A stretch of DNA of 64,000 nucleotides from the NCBI RefSeq assembly GCF_003052585.1, contig NZ_QASN01000019.1, positions 124,001-188,000 on the forward strand. Reading direction: 5' to 3'. Below are positions 29,586-37,885 of this stretch, one piece after another. Below the pieces are notes generated by a model, which saw only the letters and a program-made list of their open reading frames with translations, did not search any database and was not told the DNA's origin. The translations under genes and the position numbers were made by a program. The stretch comes from Pseudomonas mangrovi. Lineage in GTDB: Bacteria > Pseudomonadota > Gammaproteobacteria > Pseudomonadales > Pseudomonadaceae. The stretch's first letter is position 1; the number at the start of each line of letters is the position of its first letter.

Positions 29586-29595
29586 CGCAGCCGCC

Positions 29596-31290
29596 TCAGA
29601 GTTGCCGTTCCAGTTCGTCCAGCCGCTGCGCCACCCCGGCGCGCGCTTCGCGGATGCGGTGTTCGTCCTGGCTGTCGAGTACATGCTGGAACTGTCCGGC
29701 CAGCTCGCCGACGTACTGGCGGGCTTCGCCCAGGCATTCCTGATAGAGCCGCTCCAGGCGCGCCAGCAGGATGCTGTTGACCTGCTGATCGCGCGGGTGA
29801 ATCTTCAGCGACTCCAGCGCCTTGAGCCGCTCGGCGATCTGTTCGCGGGTCAGTACGCCGGGGTTGTTCTCGATCACCAGCGAATGGGTTTCATCGGTCA
29901 GCGGAATGCTCACCTGGGCTTCGAGCAGCCCGTTGATGTCATAGGTGAAGCGCACGTCCAGCGAGACCTCGCCGGCCTTGCGCGGCGGCACCGGAATATC
30001 CAGTTCGCCCAGGTAGATGTTGTCCTTGACCAGCCGGCTCTCGCCCTGGAACACCCGCAGCAGCACCTGGGTCTGGTTGTCATGCAGGGTCTGCACGGTG
30101 TTCACCCGGCTGACCGGCACCACGCTGTTGCGCTCGATGATCGGCAGATAGTGACCGGCCTCATGCTGCCTGCCGAAGGTCACGCTGGTTTCGATGCCCA
30201 GGCTGTAGGGGCAGACATCGGTCAGCACCACTTCCTCGAGTGCCGCGTGGCGTGCCTTGAGCGCCGCCTGCACCGCCGCGCCCTGAGCGATCACCTCGTC
30301 CGGGTTGAGGTGCATCGAGGGGATGCGCCCGAACAGTCCGGCGACCATCTTGCGCACCAGCGGCATGCGCGTGCTGCCGCCGACCAGCAGCACTTCGTCG
30401 AGATCGGCGGCACGCAGGCGGGCGTCGCGCAGGGCCCGTTCGATCGGCGCGCGCAGGCGCTCGATCAGCGGAGCCAGGGCACCCTGCAGCTCGTCCTGGG
30501 TGATTTTCTGGCTCCACTCGCGACCATCCTCGCGCAGGCAGAAGTCCACCTCGGCCTGTTGCCCGAGTGCATGCCGCACCCGCTGCGCCTCGCGACGCAG
30601 GCGCTGGACCAGCAGCGGCGTGCTGGTGTCCGGGAAGCCCTCCGTCCCCGCCTGACGCGCCAGAAAGTACTGCGCCAGGGCATCGTCGAAGTCCTCGCCA
30701 CCGAGGAAGTTGTCGCCGGCGCTGGCGCGTACTTCCATCACGCCTTCGAACAGCTCGAGGATCGACACGTCGAAAGTGCCGCCGCCCAGGTCGAAGACCA
30801 GGATGGTGGTCTCGTCCTTCTGGTGCAGGCCGTAGGCCAGTGCGGCGGCGGTGGGTTCGTTGACCAGCTTCTCGACCTTCAGCCCGGCCAGCTCGCCAGC
30901 CACCCGGGTGGCCTTGCGCTGGGCATCGCTGAAGTACGCCGGCACGCTGATCACCGCTTCGCTGACCGGCTCGCCGAAGGCACGCTCGACATCTTCCTTG
31001 AGGCTGCGCAGCACCAGCGCGGACAACTCTTCGGGGCGCAAGACCTTGCTACCCAGGCGAATCTCGTGATTGCTGCCCATGTAGCGCTTGAACAGCGCGG
31101 TGGTCAGCTGCGGATGGGTCTGCAGGCGTTCGCGGGCGACCTGGCCGACGAGGATCTGGCCATCGTCATCGAGGCCGACCACGCTCGGTGTGAGCAACTG
31201 GCCGAGGGCATTCTCGACCAGGCGTGGTGCGCCCTCGTGCCAGACGGCGACCAGACTGTTGGTGGTTCCCAGGTCGATTCCCACGATCAT
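29596..31290 (-). CDS. hscC: HscC, DnaK-family chaperone
   Basis: Hsp70-type ATPase of 564 residues, shorter than DnaK and matching HscC (about 556). The ATPase domain shows [56 protein letters not shown] and [15 protein letters not shown]. The substrate-binding domain has [10 protein letters not shown] and [18 protein letters not shown], with a reduced C-terminal lid. AGGAG precedes ATG 31290. The J-protein gene downstream makes a dedicated pair. Confidence 0.93.
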   Translation of the reverse strand: MIVGIDLGTTNSLVAVWHEGAPRLVENALGQLLTPSVVGLDDDGQILVGQVARERLQTHPQLTTALFKRYMGSNHEIRLGSKVLRPEELSALVLRSLKEDVERAFGEPVSEAVISVPAYFSDAQRKATRVAGELAGLKVEKLVNEPTAAALAYGLHQKDETTILVFDLGGGTFDVSILELFEGVMEVRASAGDNFLGGEDFDDALAQYFLARQAGTEGFPDTSTPLLVQRLRREAQRVRHALGQQAEVDFCLREDGREWSQKITQDELQGALAPLIERLRAPIERALRDARLRAADLDEVLLVGGSTRMPLVRKMVAGLFGRIPSMHLNPDEVIAQGAAVQAALKARHAALEEVVLTDVCPYSLGIETSVTFGRQHEAGHYLPIIERNSVVPVSRVNTVQTLHDNQTQVLLRVFQGESRLVKDNIYLGELDIPVPPRKAGEVSLDVRFTYDINGLLEAQVSIPLTDETHSLVIENNPGVLTREQIAERLKALESLKIHPRDQQVNSILLARLERLYQECLGEARQYVGELAGQFQHVLDSQDEHRIREARAGVAQRLDELERQL

Positions 31291-31457
31291 GCCGGCGTAA
31301 CTCCTGTAGACGCGGACACACGGAAGAAACGAGAAGACGGGCGGGTCCATGTGCCGGGTCGGGCATTAGACCGAGCCGTGGCGGGCAAGTAAAGCGTGCC
31401 GCTCGGCGCCTGCCGAACGGAACACAGTCCGCGCTCAGCGCGCGGCGAGGCGGCCGT

Positions 31458-32804
31458 TCAGCCGGGTTTCTTCGGGCCCTTGCGCGCACCGCCGGCAAAC
31501 CCCGGACCCTTGCGCACGGCCTTGACCCTGGGCTTGTCGTCGCCGTCGAACCAGTTGCCCAGGTGCACCTTGCCCTTTGCCCCGGCGCCGCTCCCCGGCA
31601 CCAGCTTCTGCTTGGGCTTTTTCGGCTTCTTCAGGATCTGCCCGCCGAGCACCGTCTGCGGCACGCGGTGATCGGGGATGAAATCCGGCTCGTCGTGGCG
31701 CGGCAGCACCTGGCGGATCATGCTCTCGATGGCCGCCAGCTGCTCGACCTCGTCGGCACAGACCAGCGACACCGCCTCGCCCGTGGCGCCGGCACGACCG
31801 GTGCGGCCGATGCGGTGCACGTAGTCCTCGGCGACGATCGGCAGGTCGAGGTTGACCACCAGCGGCAGGTCATGGATGTCCAGGCCGCGCGCCGCCACGT
31901 CGGTGGCCACCAGCACCTGCACCTCGCCGGCCTTGAACCGCTCCAGCGCACGCAGGCGCGCCGGCTGCGGCTTGTCGCCGTGGATCGAGTCGGCGCTGAT
32001 GCCCTGCTGCCGCAGCAGGCTCTCCAGCTCGTCGACGCCCTTGCGGGTCTTGCCGAATACCAGCACCTGGCCCCAGCGCCGCTCCGCCAGCAGGTGCAGG
32101 AACAACTCGCTCTTGCGCTTCTTGTCCACCGTCACCAGCCACTGGCGCACGCTCTTGGCCGCCGCGTTGCGCGGGCTGACCTCGACCGACAGCGGCTCGC
32201 GCAGCAGCTCGCCGGCCATGGCGCGGATGACATCGGAGAAGGTCGCGGAAAACAGCAGGGTCTGGCGCTTCTTCGGCAAGGCGCTGAACAGCTCGTCCAG
32301 CTCGCGGGCAAAGCCCAGGTCGAGCATGCGATCGGCCTCGTCCAGCACCAGGGTCTCCAACTGATCGAAGCGCACCGCGTTCTGCCGGTACAGATCGAGC
32401 AGCCGTCCGGGGGTAGCCACCAGCAGGTCGATGCCCTTGCGCAGCGCCATCATCTGCGGATTGATGCTGACCCCGCCGTAGACCGCGTAACTGCGCAGCG
32501 GCAGGCCCTCGGCATAGGTCTGCACGCTCTGCTGCACCTGCTCGGCCAGCTCGCGGGTCGGCACCACCACCAGCGCGCGCACCGAGTTGCTCGCCACCTT
32601 GGCGCCCTGCAACGTCAGCCGTTGCAGCAGCGGCAAGGCGAAGGCCGCGGTCTTGCCGGTGCCGGTCTGCGCTGCCGCCATCAGGTCGCGGCCCTTGAGC
32701 ACGGCCGGAATCGCCTCGGTCTGTACCGGCGTCGGCTTCTGGTAACCGAGCGTCGCCAGGGTGCGTTGCAGGGGTTCGATCAGGCCGAGGGCGGCGAAGG
32801 TCAT
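31458..32804 (-). CDS. rhlE: DEAD-box RNA helicase, RhlE type
   Basis: ATP-dependent RNA helicase of 448 residues. Motifs: PTPVQTEAIP (Q motif), AQTGTGKTAAF (I), VPTRELAEQ (Ia), VLDEADRMLDLGF (II, DEAD), FSATF (III), VATDVAARGLDI (V) and HRIGRTGRAG (VI). A lysine-rich tail (about 395-448) probably binds RNA. It resembles RhlE in ribosome assembly or RNA decay; pseudomonads have several paralogues, so the exact orthologue is uncertain. Confidence 0.9.
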   Translation of the reverse strand: MTFAALGLIEPLQRTLATLGYQKPTPVQTEAIPAVLKGRDLMAAAQTGTGKTAAFALPLLQRLTLQGAKVASNSVRALVVVPTRELAEQVQQSVQTYAEGLPLRSYAVYGGVSINPQMMALRKGIDLLVATPGRLLDLYRQNAVRFDQLETLVLDEADRMLDLGFARELDELFSALPKKRQTLLFSATFSDVIRAMAGELLREPLSVEVSPRNAAAKSVRQWLVTVDKKRKSELFLHLLAERRWGQVLVFGKTRKGVDELESLLRQQGISADSIHGDKPQPARLRALERFKAGEVQVLVATDVAARGLDIHDLPLVVNLDLPIVAEDYVHRIGRTGRAGATGEAVSLVCADEVEQLAAIESMIRQVLPRHDEPDFIPDHRVPQTVLGGQILKKPKKPKQKLVPGSGAGAKGKVHLGNWFDGDDKPRVKAVRKGPGFAGGARKGPKKPG

Positions 32805-32858
32805 GGCGGTATTTCCGAGGCGGGCGACGAAGCTGCGCAGTTTACCCGCAGCGCCGCG

Positions 32859-33740
32859 TCATTGCCCGCGCCGCCACTGCGGCAGACCGATCAGCACCAC
32901 ACCGCCAACGATCACCAGCATCGCCAGCCACTCGGCGGCGACGATCCGCTCGCCGGCGAAGAAGATACCGAGCAGCACCGCCACCACCGGATTGACGTAG
33001 GCATAGCTGGTCGCCGCGGCCGGCCGTACCGTCTTCAGCAGGTACAGATAGGCGCTGAAGGCGACGATCGAGCCGAACACCACCAGGTACGCCAGCACCG
33101 CCCAACCGGCGAGGCTGGGCATCTGCGTCAGTCGCTCGCCGGTGAGCGGGCTGAGCACCAGCAGGACCGCACCCGCCACCAGCATCTGCGCGGCGCTGGC
33201 CATGGGCCCGGCCGGCAGCGGCAGGTAGCGACTCCACACCGAGCCGAAGGCCCAGCTCGCCGCGGCGAACACCAGCAGCGCCGCGCCCAGCGGGCTGGCC
33301 TGCAGGTTCGACCCAAGGTTCAGCAGCACGATGCCGAGCAGCCCGAGCAGGATGCCGGCCCACTCAAGCAGCCGCGCACGCTGACCCCAGAACAGACCGA
33401 ACAGCAGAGCGAACAGCGGCATGGTCGCAACCGCCAGGGCCGCCACGCCGGACGCCACCCCCAGATGCTCGGCGACACTGACCCCGCCATTGCCGCCGAC
33501 CAGCAGCAGCGTGCCGATCAGCCCGGCGGCGCGCCACTCGCGCGCGCTCGGCGAGGGCACGCCACGCCAGCGCAGCCAGGCGTAGAACAGCACCCCGGCG
33601 ATCAGGAAGCGCACACCGGCAAGCATCAGCGGTGGCCAGCTTTCCACGCCGATACGAATCGCCAGGTAGGTGGAGCCCCAGATCAGATAGAGAGCGGCGA
33701 AGGCGCCAATCAGCAACAGGGGGATGCGGCGGGCGGACAT
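32859..33740 (-). CDS. yedA: YedA-like EamA-family exporter
   Basis: Drug/metabolite transporter family protein of 293 residues with ten predicted helices and two EamA repeats. It matches YedA segments such as YLIWGSTYLAIRIGVESWPPLMLAGVRFL and SYAYVNPVVAVLLG. The substrate is unknown. It lies 54 bp downstream of the start of the rhlE gene, on the same strand and with an independent start. Confidence 0.9.
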   Translation of the reverse strand: MSARRIPLLLIGAFAALYLIWGSTYLAIRIGVESWPPLMLAGVRFLIAGVLFYAWLRWRGVPSPSAREWRAAGLIGTLLLVGGNGGVSVAEHLGVASGVAALAVATMPLFALLFGLFWGQRARLLEWAGILLGLLGIVLLNLGSNLQASPLGAALLVFAAASWAFGSVWSRYLPLPAGPMASAAQMLVAGAVLLVLSPLTGERLTQMPSLAGWAVLAYLVVFGSIVAFSAYLYLLKTVRPAAATSYAYVNPVVAVLLGIFFAGERIVAAEWLAMLVIVGGVVLIGLPQWRRGQ

Positions 33741-33865
33741 GATCGATGCACCAGAATGGGGCCGCCCATTGTCGCCGCTCGCGACGCGACGCAAAAGCCC
33801 GGTTTAGAGCGATTCTTTGTTCGAGAAAAGAGCCCGCGACTCGCCTTTCATACTCAAGCTGCCAC

Positions 33866-33896
33866 GGCGCAATGCGCGTCGCTGATGGCGCCCTAC
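33866..33896 (-). repeat. REP-like element, type A (copy A3)
   Basis: GGCGCAATGCGCGTCGC...GATGGCGCCCTAC; a partly degenerate copy with CTAC on the right. It is followed at 33915 by a type B copy in the opposite orientation. Confidence 0.75.
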
Positions 33897-33914
33897 GATG
33901 AGCACGGCGCATTC

Positions 33915-33950
33915 GTAGGGTGGGTTAGCCGCCACGCGGCGTAATCCACC
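33915..33950 (+). repeat. REP-like element, type B (copy B3)
   Basis: GTAGGGTGGGTTAGCCG...GGCGTAATCCACC; a hairpin with the GTAG head. It lies between yedA and the NYN gene. Confidence 0.8.
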
Positions 33951-33996
33951 AACAGGCCCACGCCGAGACCGCGCAACAAGGCACGGCCAGCAGCCT

Positions 33997-34473
33997 CTAG
34001 CGCAGCAGCAGATTGCCTTCGACCGGACGATAGTCGTCGGCGGCGCGCAACAGCGACTGCGCGGTGAGGCCAGGCACGCCGTAGACGGTGCTGCGGGTGC
34101 CGTGTCGCTGGCGGATGCGCTCCAGCAGCAGATCGAAATCGCCGTCACCGGAACCGAGCACCACCTCGTCGACATTCGCCGCCGCTTCCATCACGTCGAG
34201 GGTGATGCCCACGTCCCAGTCGCCCTTGGCCGAGCCGTCGGCGCGCTGGATATAGGGTTTGAGCTTCACCGTGAAGCCGAGCCGGCGCAGGATCTGCTGG
34301 AACTGCTGCTGGCGCGCATCACCTCGCTCGATGGCGTAGGCAAAGGCCTCGACGATCTCGCCACGGGCGGCGACTTCGGCCCAGAGCGCGGAATAGTCGA
34401 AGTGGCAGCCATGCGCCTGGCGAACCGTGTAATAGAGGTTCTGCACATCGACGAACAGGGCGATCTTGTTCAA
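33997..34473 (-). CDS. NYN-domain (LabA-like) putative nuclease
   Basis: PIN-like NYN-domain protein of 158 residues. Acidic active-site segments are visible: LFVDVQNLYYTV near the start, GDWDVGITLDVME, and VVLGSGDGDFDLLLERI. Members are thought to cleave RNA; the target is unknown. I chose TTG 34473 because GGAG lies 6 nt upstream and the next upstream ATG (34557) would add an unconserved-looking tail. The gene is divergent from the YciC-like gene. Confidence 0.82.
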   Translation of the reverse strand: MNKIALFVDVQNLYYTVRQAHGCHFDYSALWAEVAARGEIVEAFAYAIERGDARQQQFQQILRRLGFTVKLKPYIQRADGSAKGDWDVGITLDVMEAAANVDEVVLGSGDGDFDLLLERIRQRHGTRSTVYGVPGLTAQSLLRAADDYRPVEGNLLLR

Positions 34474-34625
34474 GCAGGTCTCCGGGGCAACTAAACGGGG
34501 GCTCGCATTAGAACAGGTTTGCCGCGCCGCGCGCCGGCCGGCGATACCCTGGAACATTTCCGTGCATAGAGCCCGCCGTCACCTTCCGTTAAAGTAGCGC
34601 CCGTTCCCATCCGACGTGCCTACCG

Positions 34626-35291
34626 ATGAATATCCAGCAGATACTCCGCGACTCCTGGTTTTTCTATAGCCGCAACATTCTGCAGATAGCATTGCTGTGC
34701 GGCCCCCTGATACTGCTCCAGGCCATCTCGGCACATCTCTGGGAGCAGTCTCAGGGCAGCAAGCTGGAGTTCGGCCAGAGCCTGCTGCTGGGCCTGCTGT
34801 TCTCGCCGCTGTACCAGAGCGTGCTGATCTATTTCCTTGCCGCCCGCAGCAGCGGTGCCGTTGCCGGCGCCAGCCAGCTCTTCGCGGCGGCCTTGCGCAT
34901 CTGGCCCGCCTTCGTGCTACTTACCTGCCTGACGCAGATAGCAACGGTGCTCGGGCTCTTCCTGCTGATCGCACCAGGGGTCTGGCTCGCGGTGAAACTC
35001 AGCCTGGCCGGCTACCTGCTGGTCCTGCGCCAACAGCAGCCGATCGAGGCGATGCGCGAAAGCTTCCGCCTGACCACCGGCCACTTCTGGAACATCGTGA
35101 TCCTGGCGCTGGCGTCCTTCGTGCCTCTTCTGGTCATCGCCGTGCTGCTGTTCGGCCTGATCCCCAGCGAGAACGTCGAAGGGCTGGTCGGGGTAGCGCT
35201 GGCACTGCCGCTGGGCGTGGTACAGCTGTTCAGCACCGTGGTGCTGTTCCGCTACTTCATGCTCCTCGAGACGACCGACAAACCCGCCTGA
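34626..35291 (+). CDS. YciC-like (UPF0259) inner-membrane protein
   Basis: A 221-residue polytopic membrane protein with about six hydrophobic segments. The soluble N terminus (MNIQQILRDSWFFYSRN) and the segment PIEAMRESFRLTTGHFWNIVILAL resemble the UPF0259/YciC architecture. No catalytic motif. TAAAGT near 34591 is a possible -10. It is convergent with the SDR gene, 3 bp between stops. Function unknown. Confidence 0.6.
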   Translation: MNIQQILRDSWFFYSRNILQIALLCGPLILLQAISAHLWEQSQGSKLEFGQSLLLGLLFSPLYQSVLIYFLAARSSGAVAGASQLFAAALRIWPAFVLLTCLTQIATVLGLFLLIAPGVWLAVKLSLAGYLLVLRQQQPIEAMRESFRLTTGHFWNIVILALASFVPLLVIAVLLFGLIPSENVEGLVGVALALPLGVVQLFSTVVLFRYFMLLETTDKPA

Positions 35292-35294
35292 GTT

Positions 35295-36134
35295 TCAGTC
35301 GCCCGCCACCGGCGGCTTGACTCCGGAGAGGCGCGGCAGCAGCTTCTCGAACAGCGCGGGAAACACCCGCGCCAGCAACCGTGCACGCCAGTCGACGTTG
35401 GACAGCACCAGCAGCCGCTGGCGTCTCAGCGCAGCCTGGAAGATCGCCTCGGCGACATCCTGCGGCGACGCCACCTTGCCCAGCGTCAGGGTCGGCTGGG
35501 CCTGAATCGAACCGTCACCGACCAGCGCGTTCTTGCGCAGATCGGTGGCGGTGAAACCAGGACACACCAGCATCACCCCCAGCCCGGCATCCCGATGCTC
35601 GGCGCGCAGCGTCTCGAACAGTCCGTGCAGGGCATGCTTGCTGGCGCTGTAGGCGCTGCGATAGAGCAAGGGCGCAAATCCGGACAGCGAGCTGAGCACG
35701 ATCACCTGGCCGCGCCGCTCGAGCAGGCTGGGCAGCGCCGCGTGGGTACAGTGCAGCGCGCCGAAGTAGTTGACCGCCATGATCCGCTGGAACACCGCAA
35801 CCTCGGTGTCGATGAAGCGGCTGCGATGGGTGATGCCGGCGTTGTTGACCAGTACGTCGATGCCGCCGAAACGCTCCACTACCAGCGCCATCGCCCGCTC
35901 CACCGCCGCCGCATCGGCAACGTCGCATTCCAGCCCCAGCGCCTCGCAATTGAGATGGTCCTGCAGGTGCTGCACCAGGCTGTCCAGCGAAGCCCGATCC
36001 AGATCGAAGATCACCAGCCGGGCACCTGCCTGAGCCATGCGCAGGACCAGCGCCCGGCCGATCCCGGCACAGCCGCCGGTGATGAGCACGACCTTGCGAT
36101 CAAAGACCTTGTTGGCAAACACCTTGCGATACAT
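35295..36134 (-). CDS. Short-chain dehydrogenase/reductase
   Basis: Classical SDR of 279 residues. It has a TGGCAGIGRALVLRMA cofactor motif, DLDRASLDSL after beta-2, NNAGI, and the catalytic Ser with YSASK (Tyr-x-x-x-Lys). NADP versus NAD preference and substrate cannot be told. ATG 36134 is used because GGAG lies 6 nt upstream; ATG 36140 would sit directly on that GGAG. The gene is divergent from the periplasmic binding-protein gene. Confidence 0.87.
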   Translation of the reverse strand: MYRKVFANKVFDRKVVLITGGCAGIGRALVLRMAQAGARLVIFDLDRASLDSLVQHLQDHLNCEALGLECDVADAAAVERAMALVVERFGGIDVLVNNAGITHRSRFIDTEVAVFQRIMAVNYFGALHCTHAALPSLLERRGQVIVLSSLSGFAPLLYRSAYSASKHALHGLFETLRAEHRDAGLGVMLVCPGFTATDLRKNALVGDGSIQAQPTLTLGKVASPQDVAEAIFQAALRRQRLLVLSNVDWRARLLARVFPALFEKLLPRLSGVKPPVAGD

Positions 36135-36278
36135 GGACATCTCCAGCGACGGCATCTGGCTGCAGTCTACGCCGGGATTCCGCCGCCTGCCCATGCGCGC
36201 GGGCGTATTGCCGTCCGGCGCGCGGTCAGTGCAGCGGCTACTCTTGCAGCGACAAAGGAGCCAGAATGCCAGCATAGA

Positions 36279-36296
36279 TTGTGAGGCACATCACAA
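36279..36296. promoter_or_regulatory. Consensus CRP/Vfr-binding site
   Basis: TTGTGA-ggcaca-TCACAA is a perfect 6+6 palindrome fitting TGTGA-N6-TCACA. It lies 36 bp upstream of the binding-protein start codon at 36333, and also upstream of the divergent SDR gene. Vfr is the Pseudomonas CRP homologue. Which gene it controls, and in which direction, is inference. Confidence 0.72.
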
Positions 36297-36332
36297 CCGG
36301 ATCGTATGCCCTTAATACTGCCGCGGTAACCC

Positions 36333-37085
36333 ATGTCCAGACTCAGCATCCCCCTGCTGCTCGCCCTGTTTTTCGGGCAGGCACAGGCAGCCAGCGACGC
36401 CGAAGGCGTTGCGCCACCAACGCCGATCCCGGTGATCTTCGGCTTCTACGAGTTCCCTCCCTCCATCTATACAGACGCCGATGGCGTGGTCCGCGGGCGC
36501 ATGCATGACCTCGCCGAGGCCATGCTGCGCCGCGCAGGCTATGCGCCGGAGTTCCGTTCATTGCCCAGTGCGCGCCTGTACAACGGCTTGCGCGACGGCA
36601 GCGTGCATCTCTGGGCCGGCAGCAGAAAGCCGGACCTGCAGGATTACGTGCTGGAATCGCGCAGCCTGCTCACCGAGACCACACTGAATCTGTACTACCG
36701 GGCCGACACCCCGAAGCCGAAGATCCCCCAGGACCTGATCGGTCGCGACCTCATTCTCATCAGCGGCTACACCTACTGGCCCAACGTCAACGCGATGCTC
36801 GCAGACCCCGCGCTGGCCGTGGTTCTGCACCGCACCAGCAACCACGTTTCGGCGTTGCAGATGCTCGAACGCCGGCGCGGCGACTTCCTGCTCGACTATG
36901 CCGTGCCGGTCGACCAGGCCCGCGAGGAACTGGGCATGCCGCCACTGCCCTATGTGGTCCTGGCGCATCTGCCGATCCACTACATCATCTCGCGCAAGGC
37001 ACCGCAGCCCGAGGCCCTGCGCGATGCACTGGACCAGGTGTACGACGAAATGATCGCCGCAGGTGAGGAAATCGGCCTGCCGTAA
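36333..37085 (+). CDS. Periplasmic solute-binding protein (SBP family 3-like)
   Basis: Exported protein of 250 residues with a signal peptide (about 1-19, cut near AQA-A). The mature part resembles type-3 amino-acid-binding proteins: FGFYEFPPSIYTDADGVVRGRMHDLAEAMLRRAGY, then a second lobe. There are no transporter permease or ATPase genes adjacent. It may therefore be a stand-alone binder or a sensor component. A CRP/Vfr site lies just upstream. The ligand is unknown. Confidence 0.8.
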   Translation: MSRLSIPLLLALFFGQAQAASDAEGVAPPTPIPVIFGFYEFPPSIYTDADGVVRGRMHDLAEAMLRRAGYAPEFRSLPSARLYNGLRDGSVHLWAGSRKPDLQDYVLESRSLLTETTLNLYYRADTPKPKIPQDLIGRDLILISGYTYWPNVNAMLADPALAVVLHRTSNHVSALQMLERRRGDFLLDYAVPVDQAREELGMPPLPYVVLAHLPIHYIISRKAPQPEALRDALDQVYDEMIAAGEEIGLP

Positions 37086-37102
37086 CCGGCCCCCTGCCCG
37101 CC

Positions 37103-37870
37103 TCAGCCGGCGCAGGGTGCAGCGCCGGCACGCGCCGCCTGCAGCCTCTGCAGGGTGATCCGCCGCACTGCCGCCTTGCTCTGCTCGATGTGCTCGCGTA
37201 GCAGCAAGCAGGCCTGTTCGCCGCGCCCGTCGAGCAGCGCCCGCAGGATCGCCGCATGCTCCTCGTAGGTCGCCGCCACCCGCGGCGCTTCGCTGAAGTC
37301 CAGACGCCGAACGATGCGGATACGCTCGGTCACCTCGCGGTGCACCCGGGTCATCTCGCGATTGCCGGTGGCCGCAACCAGCTCGCAGTGGAACAGCTCG
37401 TCCAGCTCGGCAACCCGCAGCCCGTCTTGTTCACGCGCCGTTTCCTCGACCAGCCAGGTAGCCATCAGCGCCGCAAGCCGCGCATTCGGTTGACCCTGGC
37501 GCTCGCTCAGGCGTCGCAGCGCCGCGAGCTCGAGCACGATGCGCAGATCGTAGAGCTCCTCGAACTGCTCGAAATCGAAGGGCACCACCTGCCAGCCGCT
37601 GCGAAAGTGCACGGTGAGAAAGCCCTCGCGTTGCAACCGATGCAGCGCCTGGCGCACCGGCGTGCGACTGACCTCGGTGCGCGCGGCGACATCCCCTTCG
37701 CTGAAGCGATCGCCCGGCAACAGGCGAAACGCGCAGATGTCCTGCTTGAGCTGCAGATAGATGCGCTCGGCCAGATTCTCCGCGCGCTCGCCCGGCGGGG
37801 TTCGCCCAGGCGGCTCCGGCACAGGGCTCATCGCCCGCCCCCGCATCGCCCCATCCGCAACCTCCGCCAT
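37103..37870 (-). CDS. GntR-family (FadR/FCD subfamily) regulator
   Basis: Transcriptional regulator of 255 residues. An N-terminal winged helix (RIYLQLKQDICAFRLLPGDR, then FSEGDVAARTEVSRTPVRQALHRLQREG) is followed by an all-helical FCD ligand domain with metal-type histidines (FHCELVAATGN, EEHAAIL). It starts 15 nt after the allophanate hydrolase stop on the same strand, so it probably regulates that gene. ATG 37870 is used; ATG 37828 (MSPVPEPPG) is a possible later start. Confidence 0.88.
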   Translation of the reverse strand: MAEVADGAMRGRAMSPVPEPPGRTPPGERAENLAERIYLQLKQDICAFRLLPGDRFSEGDVAARTEVSRTPVRQALHRLQREGFLTVHFRSGWQVVPFDFEQFEELYDLRIVLELAALRRLSERQGQPNARLAALMATWLVEETAREQDGLRVAELDELFHCELVAATGNREMTRVHREVTERIRIVRRLDFSEAPRVAATYEEHAAILRALLDGRGEQACLLLREHIEQSKAAVRRITLQRLQAARAGAAPCAG

Positions 37871-37885
37871 CGACGACCGACCACC

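Noticed and set aside
31224..33944. A 906-codon plus-strand open frame over the helicase and yedA genes
   Set aside because: Both genes beneath it have full motif sets on the minus strand. The product is a Gln/His/Arg-rich shadow.
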